From: Pelosinus propionicus DSM 13327
GTDB taxonomy: Bacteria > Bacillota > Negativicutes > DSM-13327
Reading direction: 5' to 3'
NCBI RefSeq assembly: GCF_900114615.1
Contig: NZ_FOTS01000017.1
Location: forward strand, 1 to 64,000
DNA: 64,000 nucleotides
The translations under genes and the position numbers were made by a program. This document shows, piece by piece, positions 10,783 through 19,025 of the stretch. How positions within the stretch are numbered: position 1 is the stretch's first letter; every line of letters starts with the position of its first letter. Under the pieces are notes generated by a model. That model saw only the letters and a program-made list of their open reading frames with translations, was not told the origin of the DNA and did not search any database.

Positions 10783-10838
10783 AAAAAAAACCGTAGCGCC
10801 GCAGTCTTATCTTTATACAAAGAGAAAACCACGGCGCC
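10783..10838 (-). terminator. Strong Rho-independent terminator after the SpoIID/LytB gene
   Basis: GCGCCG (10796-10801) pairs with CGGCGC (10832-10837). The inner arms also pair through two wobble pairs, giving a 19-pair stem with a GTAT loop on the minus strand. Eight T residues follow on the minus strand (A run 10783-10790). Confidence 0.85.
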
Positions 10839-10916
10839 TATATGGATGAGGCGTCAAATGACTGCCTCTCCACTACTAGTATATGCAAAATCATCTTAAA
10901 AAATTACTTCGTGCTC

Positions 10917-11936
10917 TTACTGCCAGAGCTTTGTTACCTCAGTACCTACATAATAGGTTTTCACAATATCCTCTGCTTTCTTTCCTTCCTGAGCAAAGGT
11001 ATAAGCCCCCCACTGGCATAATCCTACACCATTGCCCCAACCCATTCCTTTAAAAGTAAAGTTTTCTCCATCATAATTCATCTCTGTAATTAATGTAGAC
11101 TTTAGACGATCATAACCAACTTTTTTTCGAAAATCAGAACCATATATTTTTTTATCTCCTGCACCAATATATAGAATCCGACCTGAAGGACCTTTTTCCA
11201 AGATCCGAATATCTTTCGGGTTACCAGAATAACCAACAGCGGCAGCAACCTCTGCCCCTGGTATTTTAACCGCCCAGGACTGCTCTTTCTCTGGTGCATA
11301 TTGAAAACATCGGTCTGTTATTGGTTGAAAATATGGTGTTGAAGTAGGTATCTCTTCTGGAAAGCTCTCTTCCTTTGTTGCGGCAATTTGCCCGTTGCAA
11401 GAGCTGTAGATCGCATTAATCAACCCTCCCGCATATGTCAGTACTTCTCCTCTGGTACGGCGCACCGCTTCTCTAACATTGTCATTTACCAACTCCGGTG
11501 CATAAGCTTGCAGCTCTTCTTTAGCCGTACTTACGTCAGCATGATGCAGCCTCATAATTGTACCGGCTTCCATCGCATGAAGAGTTAACGTGCGTGAAGT
11601 AATCGCTTGAGCTGCCAAAGCCTCAAGCGGCCAATCGTTATGCATTTCTCTTGCGACAACACCTTCTAAATACTTTTCTAACAACATTCTATCGATATAG
11701 CCTTTATCTGCAATCCATACTGTAATCGTAGGTTCATTTTTGTATTTATTGGTATCCAATGTTTCTACTCCAGGAATAGGCTGAACCGATTCTGGCTCCG
11801 GTACTTCTGAACTAGGTGACTCCACGACCTCAGGATCTGGTTTGGGAGCAGGCGACTGCAAAAAAGAACAAGCTCCTGCCACTGTCAGAATTCCAATTAA
11901 AAGCGTCAAAATTATATATTTATATTTTTTAGCCAT
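10917..11936 (-). CDS. SpoIID/LytB-domain lipoprotein
   Basis: 339 residues. The N-terminal signal peptide ends in VAGAC, a lipobox, followed by a proline/glutamate-rich linker (residues about 28-65), so it is likely tethered outside the membrane. The SpoIID/LytB domain follows (about 70-335): YLEGVVAREMHNDWPLEAL, AQAITSRT, SSCNGQIAATKE and the C-terminal GWGNGVGLCQWGAYTFA signature. SpoIID is a lytic transglycosylase acting on peptidoglycan denuded of stem peptides during engulfment. Relatives such as LytB act in vegetative cells, and the linker and lipobox here are unlike classical SpoIID. It is monocistronic with a strong terminator. Confidence 0.85.
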   Translation of the reverse strand: MAKKYKYIILTLLIGILTVAGACSFLQSPAPKPDPEVVESPSSEVPEPESVQPIPGVETLDTNKYKNEPTITVWIADKGYIDRMLLEKYLEGVVAREMHNDWPLEALAAQAITSRTLTLHAMEAGTIMRLHHADVSTAKEELQAYAPELVNDNVREAVRRTRGEVLTYAGGLINAIYSSCNGQIAATKEESFPEEIPTSTPYFQPITDRCFQYAPEKEQSWAVKIPGAEVAAAVGYSGNPKDIRILEKGPSGRILYIGAGDKKIYGSDFRKKVGYDRLKSTLITEMNYDGENFTFKGMGWGNGVGLCQWGAYTFAQEGKKAEDIVKTYYVGTEVTKLWQ

Positions 11937-12007
11937 TACTCCACCTCAATCATAGTATGGAGTAATAGTTGCCACACTATACTTAAAATACAACAAACAG
12001 CAGATGC

Positions 12008-12038
12008 AAAAAACGAGCCTCCATAAAATGGAGACTCG
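12008..12038 (-). terminator. Rho-independent terminator after larA homologue
   Basis: CGAGCCTCCA (12014-12023) pairs with TGGAGACTCG (12029-12038) through a short loop, and on the minus strand it is followed by six T. It begins six bases past the stop codon. Confidence 0.88.
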
Positions 12039-12043
12039 TAGTC

Positions 12044-13309
12044 TTATTTGGCAACATAAGGGACAACAAGTGGTCCTAATGGCAGTACAGCAACACGTGC
12101 ATCAGAGCCATACTTTTCGATTAACTTTGCTAATGTTTGTTCTATGTTTTCAACAGATTGCAGCATGCAGTCTGCCACTGTTTCTTTATCTAAAGTCGAA
12201 TATAAATAACAATCCGCTTTTACCTGGATCATTGCCAACGCCTGGGCTTCCCACTGATCAAACATAGAGAAGGATGGTTCATTAATCATATCCAACAGCG
12301 CTTGAGGAGTATTGCGCATTTTTAAAATTGGACCAAAATTTCCATGGCTTGGCAGTCCATCTGAACATTCTGCAACGCTGATAATACTGCCCCCCTCTTT
12401 TACTATTTGCGCACCAGCACTCATACCTTTAACTGTTTGGTACAGATTCTGATCTAACGGATAGCCTGCATTAGTTGTAATGACGATATCAAAAGGATGA
12501 TCTACTGCCACCATCGCATGATGTTTTACAAATTCGCAGCCTACTCGATGAGCTTGAATTACATCTCCTGCAAAAACATTCGTTATTTCTTTATCTCCAT
12601 TTAATGTCACATTTAACATAAACTGCGGCTTAGCCATTAAACAATTTTGAGTAGCTGCATCTTGGACACCATTGCCTTCAATTACGCCCCAAGTACTTTT
12701 AGGATTACCGATCATCTCAGCATTATGAAAGTCCTGAATCGTTTTTATGCCGACAATTCCTGGATTTATACCTTTTGGTCCACCAGAAAATCCAGCAAAA
12801 AAGTGTGGCTCGATAAATCCTGTAACAATTTTAAAATCAGCTTCTACATAGGTTTTATTTAAATACACTTCAGATCCATAACTATTTCGACCAACGTGTA
12901 CTAATTCATTATCATCAAAGGCTTCATGATTGATAACTCGAATGGTATCAACTACTTCCTGACCTAACATGCTAATTAATTCTTCTCTCGTATTGTGACG
13001 ATGACTCCCTAACCCATTAATCACCACAAAATTTTCTTTAGGAACATGAGACAGCTCTTCAATGATCCATGGAACTAATTTGTGGTTAGGAGTTGGTCTA
13101 GTTATATCAGAAATTACAATAGCAACCGTATCTGATGCTTTTACCATTTCCTTTAAAGGAGGAGTGCCAGTAGGATGGCGCAGAGCCTGAACAACAGCCC
13201 CCTTCTCATCTGCCAAGCTTTCTATATGCGGCGGTTCTACTATTACTGCGTTATCAGGAACTTCAATACTAATATTTCCTTTGCCATATGCTAATTGTAC
13301 TTTTTTCAT
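12044..13309 (-). CDS. larA: LarA-family nickel-dependent racemase (lactate racemase homologue)
   Basis: 421 residues, the usual LarA length. LarA interconverts L- and D-lactate using a nickel pincer cofactor attached to a lysine. The residues that bind cofactor or act as acid/base in Lactobacillus LarA (His108, His174, Lys184, His200) align at a constant offset of five with His103 (GLGSHRHN), His169 (FIEPHFFAG), Lys179 (GGPKGINPGI) and His195 (QDFHNAE), so an active nickel enzyme is expected. LarA relatives also act on other 2-hydroxy acids, and the substrate cannot be read from sequence. The cofactor genes larB, larC and larE are not in this window. Monocistronic, ended by a good terminator. 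Confidence 0.85.
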   Translation of the reverse strand: MKKVQLAYGKGNISIEVPDNAVIVEPPHIESLADEKGAVVQALRHPTGTPPLKEMVKASDTVAIVISDITRPTPNHKLVPWIIEELSHVPKENFVVINGLGSHRHNTREELISMLGQEVVDTIRVINHEAFDDNELVHVGRNSYGSEVYLNKTYVEADFKIVTGFIEPHFFAGFSGGPKGINPGIVGIKTIQDFHNAEMIGNPKSTWGVIEGNGVQDAATQNCLMAKPQFMLNVTLNGDKEITNVFAGDVIQAHRVGCEFVKHHAMVAVDHPFDIVITTNAGYPLDQNLYQTVKGMSAGAQIVKEGGSIISVAECSDGLPSHGNFGPILKMRNTPQALLDMINEPSFSMFDQWEAQALAMIQVKADCYLYSTLDKETVADCMLQSVENIEQTLAKLIEKYGSDARVAVLPLGPLVVPYVAK

Positions 13310-13620
13310 AGAATCATCTCCTTATTTCTCTTTGCTACCTACTTGTACAAATAGTTGCAATCTTCCTGCTTTTTTAATTATAAATTTTTATACTACTTTT
13401 AATTCCTTTTTACTATAATACCCTGAAAAAGAACCTAGTAGTCCGCCAAAACTAAAGCTATGGGATGAATTGCGCGAGATTTTTCGTCCAGCAAGACGGA
13501 GGCAAAAAGTCCCTGCCACTTACAATCTCTTTGACTGTAAGCAGCAGGGACTTTTGATATAGTAAGTACGGCTACGATTTAGATGGGCCTCACTGTCGAC
13601 CTAAATCATAGTCGTACTTA
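13310..13620. other. 311-bp gap with an unstarted reading frame and two hairpins
   Basis: Between larA and the DUF2156 gene. The plus strand holds an open frame without a start codon, from about 13420 to the TAG at 13560-13562, reading ...LWDELREIFRPARRRQ... and ending KQQGLLI. It looks protein-like and may be a decayed gene end or a dispersed repeat. Its end overlaps the terminator at 13504-13555 and the long palindrome at 13558-13625. Confidence 0.4.
13504..13555 (-). terminator. Rho-independent terminator after the DUF2156 gene
   Basis: AAAAGTCCCTG (13505-13515) pairs with CAGGGACTTTT (13545-13555), the inner ACTTACA and TGTAAG arms also pair, and on the minus strand the stem ends in TTTTTGCC. 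Confidence 0.75.
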
Positions 13621-13625
13621 CTATA
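13558..13625. repeat. 25-bp inverted repeat overlapping a stop codon
   Basis: Arms 13558-13582 and 13601-13625 pair over 25 positions with only two differences, both G-T wobble compatible; the loop is 18 bases. The right arm contains the TAG stop of the DUF2156 gene (13621-13623). It lies directly upstream (in the minus direction) of the separate terminator hairpin, so it is not needed for termination. Confidence 0.7.
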
Positions 13626-14514
13626 GTTTTAATCCTACGTTATATTTTTCTATCATCTTTATCGGCTGGTAAGATTCTTTTGCTTTTCGTAAACCTTCAA
13701 TTCCCATATCTTCCTCCCGATTAATGTAGATTGCCTCTGAGAACGTATGGGAACAGAATTCCTGATTGATAATACTATATACACCATTGATTCCCATGCG
13801 GCCTTTTTCCACGTGAATCACTGCGGTATTGTCATTACCCATTTCTCCATAACTAAAAGCTACCATTTTACCATCAATAAAAATGGCTCCTCCTTGAAAG
13901 CCAAGAACCGTAAAGTTGTTCATCGCTTCTACAATTGCATTTCTTTCACAGTCCAGATCATCACCTTTTACACAGCCTCGTTCATCACACCACTCCTGCA
14001 TAAACTCAATACAGTCTTTCGTCATTTCTTCCGTCATAGGTATATACTCATAATCACTGTATTTTTTTCTAAAACTATTTACATGATTTTTCTTAGTATG
14101 AAATTTACGCCCTTTTAGTTCAATTAAGTCTTTGGCTAAATACACATAATCAAAATTATCACGTACAGCTTTAGATGTAAAGTAACCTGGCTTTGCCTCC
14201 TCCAGCCACTCTATCATAAAAGCTTCTACTCCTTGCAGCGAAAAAGTAAAATTATTCTCTTTCGCATGCTCTATCATTTTGTCCAATACCTCTGGTAGGC
14301 CTTCCTTTGGACCAAAAGGTGGTAAAAAGAATGTTACCCCTTCCCAGCAAGCTTTCACACATAGATAATTACCTTCAACCGTCCACTGTATCTTATAGGC
14401 TTTACGCCACATAAATAAATTAGTGAAATTATAGTGGGCATTTTCATATCGCCGCTCACGAAAGAATCGATCAAATAGCGGCTTATCTTCTAGGGTAAGC
14501 TGTTGAAACTTAAT
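13621..14514 (-). CDS. DUF2156 protein (phosphatidylglycerol lysyltransferase-like domain), AUU start
   Basis: 297 residues. GNAT-fold DUF2156 protein, related to the C-terminal aminoacyl-transfer domain of MprF/LPG synthase and to FemX-like transferases; no reaction is proven for the stand-alone family. Visible blocks: YFTSKAVRDNFDYVYLAKDLIELKGRKFHTKKNHVN (about 111-146), WCDERGC, and GMGIEGLRKAKESYQP near the end. The first ATG (14412) has no RBS and would remove 34 family-like residues (LEDKPLFDRFFRERRYENAH, then YNFTNLF). An in-frame TGA overlaps the RBS GAGGAGGG, and the only near-cognate start between it and the conserved sequence is ATT at 14512-14514, six bases past the RBS. I therefore place the start there. 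Confidence 0.75.
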   Translation of the reverse strand: MKFQQLTLEDKPLFDRFFRERRYENAHYNFTNLFMWRKAYKIQWTVEGNYLCVKACWEGVTFFLPPFGPKEGLPEVLDKMIEHAKENNFTFSLQGVEAFMIEWLEEAKPGYFTSKAVRDNFDYVYLAKDLIELKGRKFHTKKNHVNSFRKKYSDYEYIPMTEEMTKDCIEFMQEWCDERGCVKGDDLDCERNAIVEAMNNFTVLGFQGGAIFIDGKMVAFSYGEMGNDNTAVIHVEKGRMGINGVYSIINQEFCSHTFSEAIYINREEDMGIEGLRKAKESYQPIKMIEKYNVGLKL

Positions 14515-14725
14515 ATTAAACCCTCCTCAAACACAACTTTATTCTTCATTATACATGATTAGAAGAAAAAATATAATGGTATTGGTATAAAAAGCATCTG
14601 CTATTTCGACAGGAATCCTCCTGTTTAAAGACGAACTAAGCATTAAGGATAAAAAGTATCGGCTCCTCTGCAATCTACGAAAGAAGTCGGAACTATAACA
14701 AAAATAATTTTCAGGAGATAATTAC

Positions 14726-16855
14726 ATGTTAACTGCCGCCCTAAATATATTAAAACAGCACTATGGTTATACCACCTTTCGCCCTGGTCAGCAGAAAATC
14801 ATCACCAGCCTATTAAATAATAAGGATACCTTAGCCATTATGCCTACTGGTGCTGGAAAATCCTTGTGTTTCCAAATTCCTGCCCTCTTACTGCCAGGTG
14901 TTACCTTAGTTGTCTCACCCTTGATTTCCTTAATGAAAGACCAAGTTGACGCATTAAACGGCGTGGGAATTCCTGCCACCTTTATTAATAGTTCCCTCAC
15001 CCTCTCCCAGGTCAATGAACGTATTTATAATGCAAAATGCGGTCGCTACAAAATCATCTACATCGCTCCAGAACGTTTAGAATCAGAAAGCTTTCAAGCT
15101 GCTATCAAGGTCCTTACCATCTCTTTATTAGCTATTGATGAAGCCCACTGTGTTTCACAATGGGGGCATGATTTTCGCCCAAGCTATCGGGCTGTGGGGA
15201 CTTTTATCACTTCACTGCCCAACCGTCCCATTATTGGTGCCTTTACAGCCACAGCCACAACGGATGTAACCCAAGACATTATTACTTTATTAACCCTAAG
15301 AAAGCCAGATATTTACATGACTGGTTTTGATCGTGAAAACCTCTCCTTTACTGTTATTCGTGGCGAAAACAAACAAGACTTTACCCTTAAATATATTACC
15401 ACCAACAAAGAACAGTCCGGGATTATTTATGCAGCAACTCGTAAAGAAGTAGATAATCTTTATAGCTTATTATATAAAAAAGGCTACTCTGTAGGCAAGT
15501 ATCATGCTGGGCTCCCCGATAAAGAACGCCAGCACTATCAAGAACAATTCATCTATGACAATATCAGCATTATGGTTGCTACCAATGCCTTTGGCATGGG
15601 GATTGATAAGTCCAATGTACGCTATGTGATTCATTACAATATGCCCAAAAATATGGAAGCCTATTACCAAGAAGCGGGCCGTGCTGGACGAGACGGAGAA
15701 CCAAGCGAATGTATCTTGCTGTTTGGTGCTCAAGATCCACTGTTGCAACGATATCTGATCGAACAAACAACCTTTGATACCGATCGAAAGACCAATGAGA
15801 TTAGCAAGCTGCAAACCATGGTCGATTATTGCCACACCCCAGAGTGCCTGCGAAAATTTATCTTAAGTTATTTTGGTGAGACAAGTGATCTGACCGAATG
15901 CGACAATTGCAGCAATTGTAAGGATGATAATGAACTTACTGATATTACATTGGATGCCCAAAAGATCTTCTCCTGCGTCATGCGGGTTAAAGAACGTTAT
16001 GGCACGACCTTAATTGCCAGCGTATTAAAAGGGTCTAAGGATAAAAAAGTCCTACAGCTGGGTTTTGATAGCTTATCCACTTATGGCTTACTAAAAAACT
16101 ATACCTTACCAGAAATACGAGATGCCATTAATCGGTTAATTGCTACCGACTATCTAATGTTAACAGACAGTGAATATCCGGTAGTGAAACTGGCACCTAA
16201 AGGAGTCGCAGTATTAAAAAATCAAACAAAAGTATGGCAGAAAGTACCAAAACGTACACAGAAAATTACAGTAGACAATTCTCTCTTTAGTTTACTGCGC
16301 AGCTTACGTAAAACCATTGCTGACAGAGAACAAATCCCGCCCTATCTTGTATTTGCCGACAGCACCTTAAAGGAAATGAGCGAGTTTTGCCCAACTACCT
16401 ACGATGCTCTATTGACCATAAAAGGGGTAGGAGAAAGCAAGCGAAAACGTTATGGTGACGAGTTCCTCGAAGTCTTACAACAATATGCATTAGCAAATCA
16501 GATTCAATCCTCTAACCCTTCCAAGGAAAATAAAGAAGTATCTGTAAAAGTCCAAGAAAGTCCCAGTCATGTTGTCAGTCTTGAACTATACCAAAAAGGA
16601 CATTCTCTGGAAGAAATCAGCCAAATGCGTAAACTAAAATCCCTTACAATACAAGATCACTTGGTACGCTGCTACCAAGAGGGACATCCTGTAAACTGGG
16701 ATGCTCTGATCCCGCCTCAATATGAAAAATTAATTCTAAGTAAGATAGCTGAAATAGGTGCTGAAAAACTAAAACCTCTCAAAGACGCCCTGCCAACCGA
16801 CATCGACTACTCTGCCATTAAGGCAGTCTTATGCAAATATAATGTAGGACAATAA
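14726..16855 (+). CDS. recQ: ATP-dependent DNA helicase RecQ
   Basis: 709 residues. RecQ unwinds DNA 3'-5' in recombination and fork repair. Helicase motifs are complete: motif 0 FRPGQQ, Walker A MPTGAGKS (39-46), DEAH (138-141) followed by the RecQ aromatic-rich loop HCVSQWGHDFRP, and motif VI QEAGRAGRDG. Zinc-binding cysteines follow in CHTPECLRKF and CDNCSNC, then the RQC winged helix, an HRDC domain (about 520-600; LLRSLRKTIADREQIPPYLVFAD broken by conserved positions) and an extra C-terminal helical domain (about 620-709) seen in longer Firmicute RecQ. RBS CAGGAGA. It is one of few plus-strand genes here and stands alone. Confidence 0.95.
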   Translation: MLTAALNILKQHYGYTTFRPGQQKIITSLLNNKDTLAIMPTGAGKSLCFQIPALLLPGVTLVVSPLISLMKDQVDALNGVGIPATFINSSLTLSQVNERIYNAKCGRYKIIYIAPERLESESFQAAIKVLTISLLAIDEAHCVSQWGHDFRPSYRAVGTFITSLPNRPIIGAFTATATTDVTQDIITLLTLRKPDIYMTGFDRENLSFTVIRGENKQDFTLKYITTNKEQSGIIYAATRKEVDNLYSLLYKKGYSVGKYHAGLPDKERQHYQEQFIYDNISIMVATNAFGMGIDKSNVRYVIHYNMPKNMEAYYQEAGRAGRDGEPSECILLFGAQDPLLQRYLIEQTTFDTDRKTNEISKLQTMVDYCHTPECLRKFILSYFGETSDLTECDNCSNCKDDNELTDITLDAQKIFSCVMRVKERYGTTLIASVLKGSKDKKVLQLGFDSLSTYGLLKNYTLPEIRDAINRLIATDYLMLTDSEYPVVKLAPKGVAVLKNQTKVWQKVPKRTQKITVDNSLFSLLRSLRKTIADREQIPPYLVFADSTLKEMSEFCPTTYDALLTIKGVGESKRKRYGDEFLEVLQQYALANQIQSSNPSKENKEVSVKVQESPSHVVSLELYQKGHSLEEISQMRKLKSLTIQDHLVRCYQEGHPVNWDALIPPQYEKLILSKIAEIGAEKLKPLKDALPTDIDYSAIKAVLCKYNVGQ

Positions 16856-16890
16856 AGAAGGCTGACGCTTCGTTTTTAAACCTATAAAAC

Positions 16891-16950
16891 GATCGAACCA
16901 CAAAGAACACAAAGGTGTAGAATGCATACATCTTTGTGTTCTTTGCAATT
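16891..16950 (+). terminator. Hairpin of the ACCACAAAG family after recQ
   Basis: CAAAGAACACAAAG (16901-16914) pairs with CTTTGTGTTCTTTG (16932-16945); flanked by GAACCA on the left. It lies between the convergent ends of recQ and the ABC-F gene and may terminate both. The arm sequence recurs at 53.1 and 54.5 kb. Confidence 0.5.
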
Positions 16951-16967
16951 TATTAACATTTTATGTT

Positions 16968-18884
16968 TTATTTATGATTCTCAATCTCTTCAGCTAGCTC
17001 ATTTAGATATGTCCAGCGCTCAAACAAGTCTTCCAATTTTTTTTCAAGCTGCTGCTGCAGCTCTGTCAGCTCTTGCAGCAAAGTGAAATTACTGCCTGAA
17101 GTATTGATGCGCTTATTTACAATTTGAATTTCATTTTCTACGCTAGCAATTACAGCATCAATTTCTTCATACTCTTTTTGCTCTTTAAACGTAAACTTCC
17201 GAGAACGTTCTTTTGGTCTTTCACTTTGCGGCTGCTCACTGCTCGTATCTTTTCCCTGATTCTGACTCTGCTTTTCCGCTTCATTTTCTAATGCCAAGGC
17301 ACTTTGGTAATCTGAATACCCCCCTACATATTGCCGAATGTTCCCATCCTTTTCAAATGCAAAGACTTTTTCTACCACTCGATCCAAGAAATATCGATCA
17401 TGAGAAACGGCAATGACTGCTCCCGGAAAGTCATCCAAATAATCTTCTAATATGGTCAGAGTCTGAATATCCAAATCATTGGTAGGTTCATCCAATAACA
17501 GCACATTCGGCGATCCCATTAAAATACGGAGCAGGTACAAGCGGCGCTTCTCTCCCCCAGACAATTTACGAATCGGTGTCCACTGCATCTCAGGAGAAAA
17601 GAGAAACCGTTCCAACATCTGAGAAGCAGTAATTACTCCCCCATCAGCAGAAGGTATAAAATTGGCCTCTTCTTTTATATACTCAATTACCCGTAAATCT
17701 TCATTCATATCTGTATTTTCTTGAGAGAAATAACCGATTTTAACGGTCTGCCCGATTTCAATCACACCACTATCGGGATTTAACTTTTGGGTTATCAAGT
17801 TCAATAAGGTTGATTTTCCGCTGCCATTGGGCCCTACAATTCCCATTCTGTCGTTTCGAAGCACAATATAACTAAAGTTTTGGATAACAATCCGTTCTCC
17901 AAAAGATTTACATACATTTGTTATTTCAATAATCTTCCGTCCTAAACGACTGGCGCCTGCTGTAATTTCCACTCGATCCTGGCTTAAATCAACCTTCTCA
18001 TCTGATAGCTTCTCAAATCGTTCAATCCGAGCCTTTTGCTTGGTGGTACGAGCTCTGGCTCCTCTTCTCATCCATGCCAGTTCATTACGCAATAAATTCA
18101 GGCGTTTATTTTCACTTGCTTCCTGATCTGCTTCCCGCTGCATTTTCAGCTCCAAGAACAAACTATAATTTCCCGAGTAACTATATAGATTTCCTTTATC
18201 TAGCTCAATAATACGATTCACTACACGATCTAAAAAATAACGATCATGAGTAATCATCAGTAATGCGCCTTTGCGTTTATGTAAGTACTCCTCTAACCAT
18301 GCAACTGTATCATTATCAATATGATTGGTAGGCTCATCTAAAATCAAGAGATCAGCAGGATGAATCAGAGCACTCGCCAAGGCAATCCGCTTACGCTGCC
18401 CGCCAGATAAAGTACCTACCTTTGCTGAAAAGTCGGTTATACCTAATTGCGTTAAAATGATTTTGGCTTCACTTTCAAGCTGCCAGCCATTCATGCCATC
18501 CATTTGCTGGCTGAGTGCAATGAACTGTTTTTGCAAATCTTCATCTCCCGGATTTTCTCCGGCAGCCAGCAGCACCTGTTCGAATTCCCGCAGCAATTTC
18601 ATAATCGGCGAATATCCCTGAAACACCTGATCCAGAACCGTATCAGACGGTTTAAAAGGAGGATTTTGAGCTAGATATTGTACTTCTATGGTGTTCCCAA
18701 TCATCACCTTTCCATCATCCGCTTCTTCCAATCCAGCGATGACTTTTAAGAAAGTGGATTTTCCTGTCCCATTCACACCAATCAAGCCAATTTTATCATT
18801 TTCATCAACACCAAAAGAAATATCACTAAATAAATTCTTCATGCCATAACTTTTGGATAACTTTTCAATCGAAACTATATTCAT
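16968..18884 (-). CDS. ABC-F ATPase, Uup-like
   Basis: 638 residues from the ATG at 18884, preferred over one 7 codons upstream because GAGAGG precedes it. Two ABC ATPase domains with no membrane part: Walker A GVNGTGKST and GPNGSGKST, signatures LSGGQRKR and LSGGEKRR, and a linker (about 245-310) rich in arginine (MRRGARARTTKQKARI). The C-terminus (about 560-638) is a coiled coil as in Uup/CcC-type proteins that bind branched DNA. ABC-F proteins act on the ribosome or, for Uup, affect transposon excision and ribosome assembly. No antibiotic-resistance-type extended linker is visible. Confidence 0.88.
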   Translation of the reverse strand: MNIVSIEKLSKSYGMKNLFSDISFGVDENDKIGLIGVNGTGKSTFLKVIAGLEEADDGKVMIGNTIEVQYLAQNPPFKPSDTVLDQVFQGYSPIMKLLREFEQVLLAAGENPGDEDLQKQFIALSQQMDGMNGWQLESEAKIILTQLGITDFSAKVGTLSGGQRKRIALASALIHPADLLILDEPTNHIDNDTVAWLEEYLHKRKGALLMITHDRYFLDRVVNRIIELDKGNLYSYSGNYSLFLELKMQREADQEASENKRLNLLRNELAWMRRGARARTTKQKARIERFEKLSDEKVDLSQDRVEITAGASRLGRKIIEITNVCKSFGERIVIQNFSYIVLRNDRMGIVGPNGSGKSTLLNLITQKLNPDSGVIEIGQTVKIGYFSQENTDMNEDLRVIEYIKEEANFIPSADGGVITASQMLERFLFSPEMQWTPIRKLSGGEKRRLYLLRILMGSPNVLLLDEPTNDLDIQTLTILEDYLDDFPGAVIAVSHDRYFLDRVVEKVFAFEKDGNIRQYVGGYSDYQSALALENEAEKQSQNQGKDTSSEQPQSERPKERSRKFTFKEQKEYEEIDAVIASVENEIQIVNKRINTSGSNFTLLQELTELQQQLEKKLEDLFERWTYLNELAEEIENHK

Positions 18885-19025
18885 ACTGATACCTCTCACC
18901 AACAAAATCTTACTATCTCTATTATACCTAATGGTGGCAAGTATGCAAAATCAAATGGTGAGTTTGCTACAGTACTCTCTGCAATAATACGCCTACATTC
19001 TCATATTCATTACGTTAGTCAATCC

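Noticed and set aside
10638-10832. 64-codon minus-strand ORF
   Set aside because: It begins within the strong terminator at 10783-10838, has no RBS and a low-complexity sequence, so it is not a gene.
11953-11982. Sigma-G-like promoter (GTATA-N18-CATACTA) before the SpoIID/LytB gene
   Set aside because: The pattern is perfect, but the predicted transcript would start about 10 bases before the ATG, inside the ribosome-binding site, so it is unlikely to be used.
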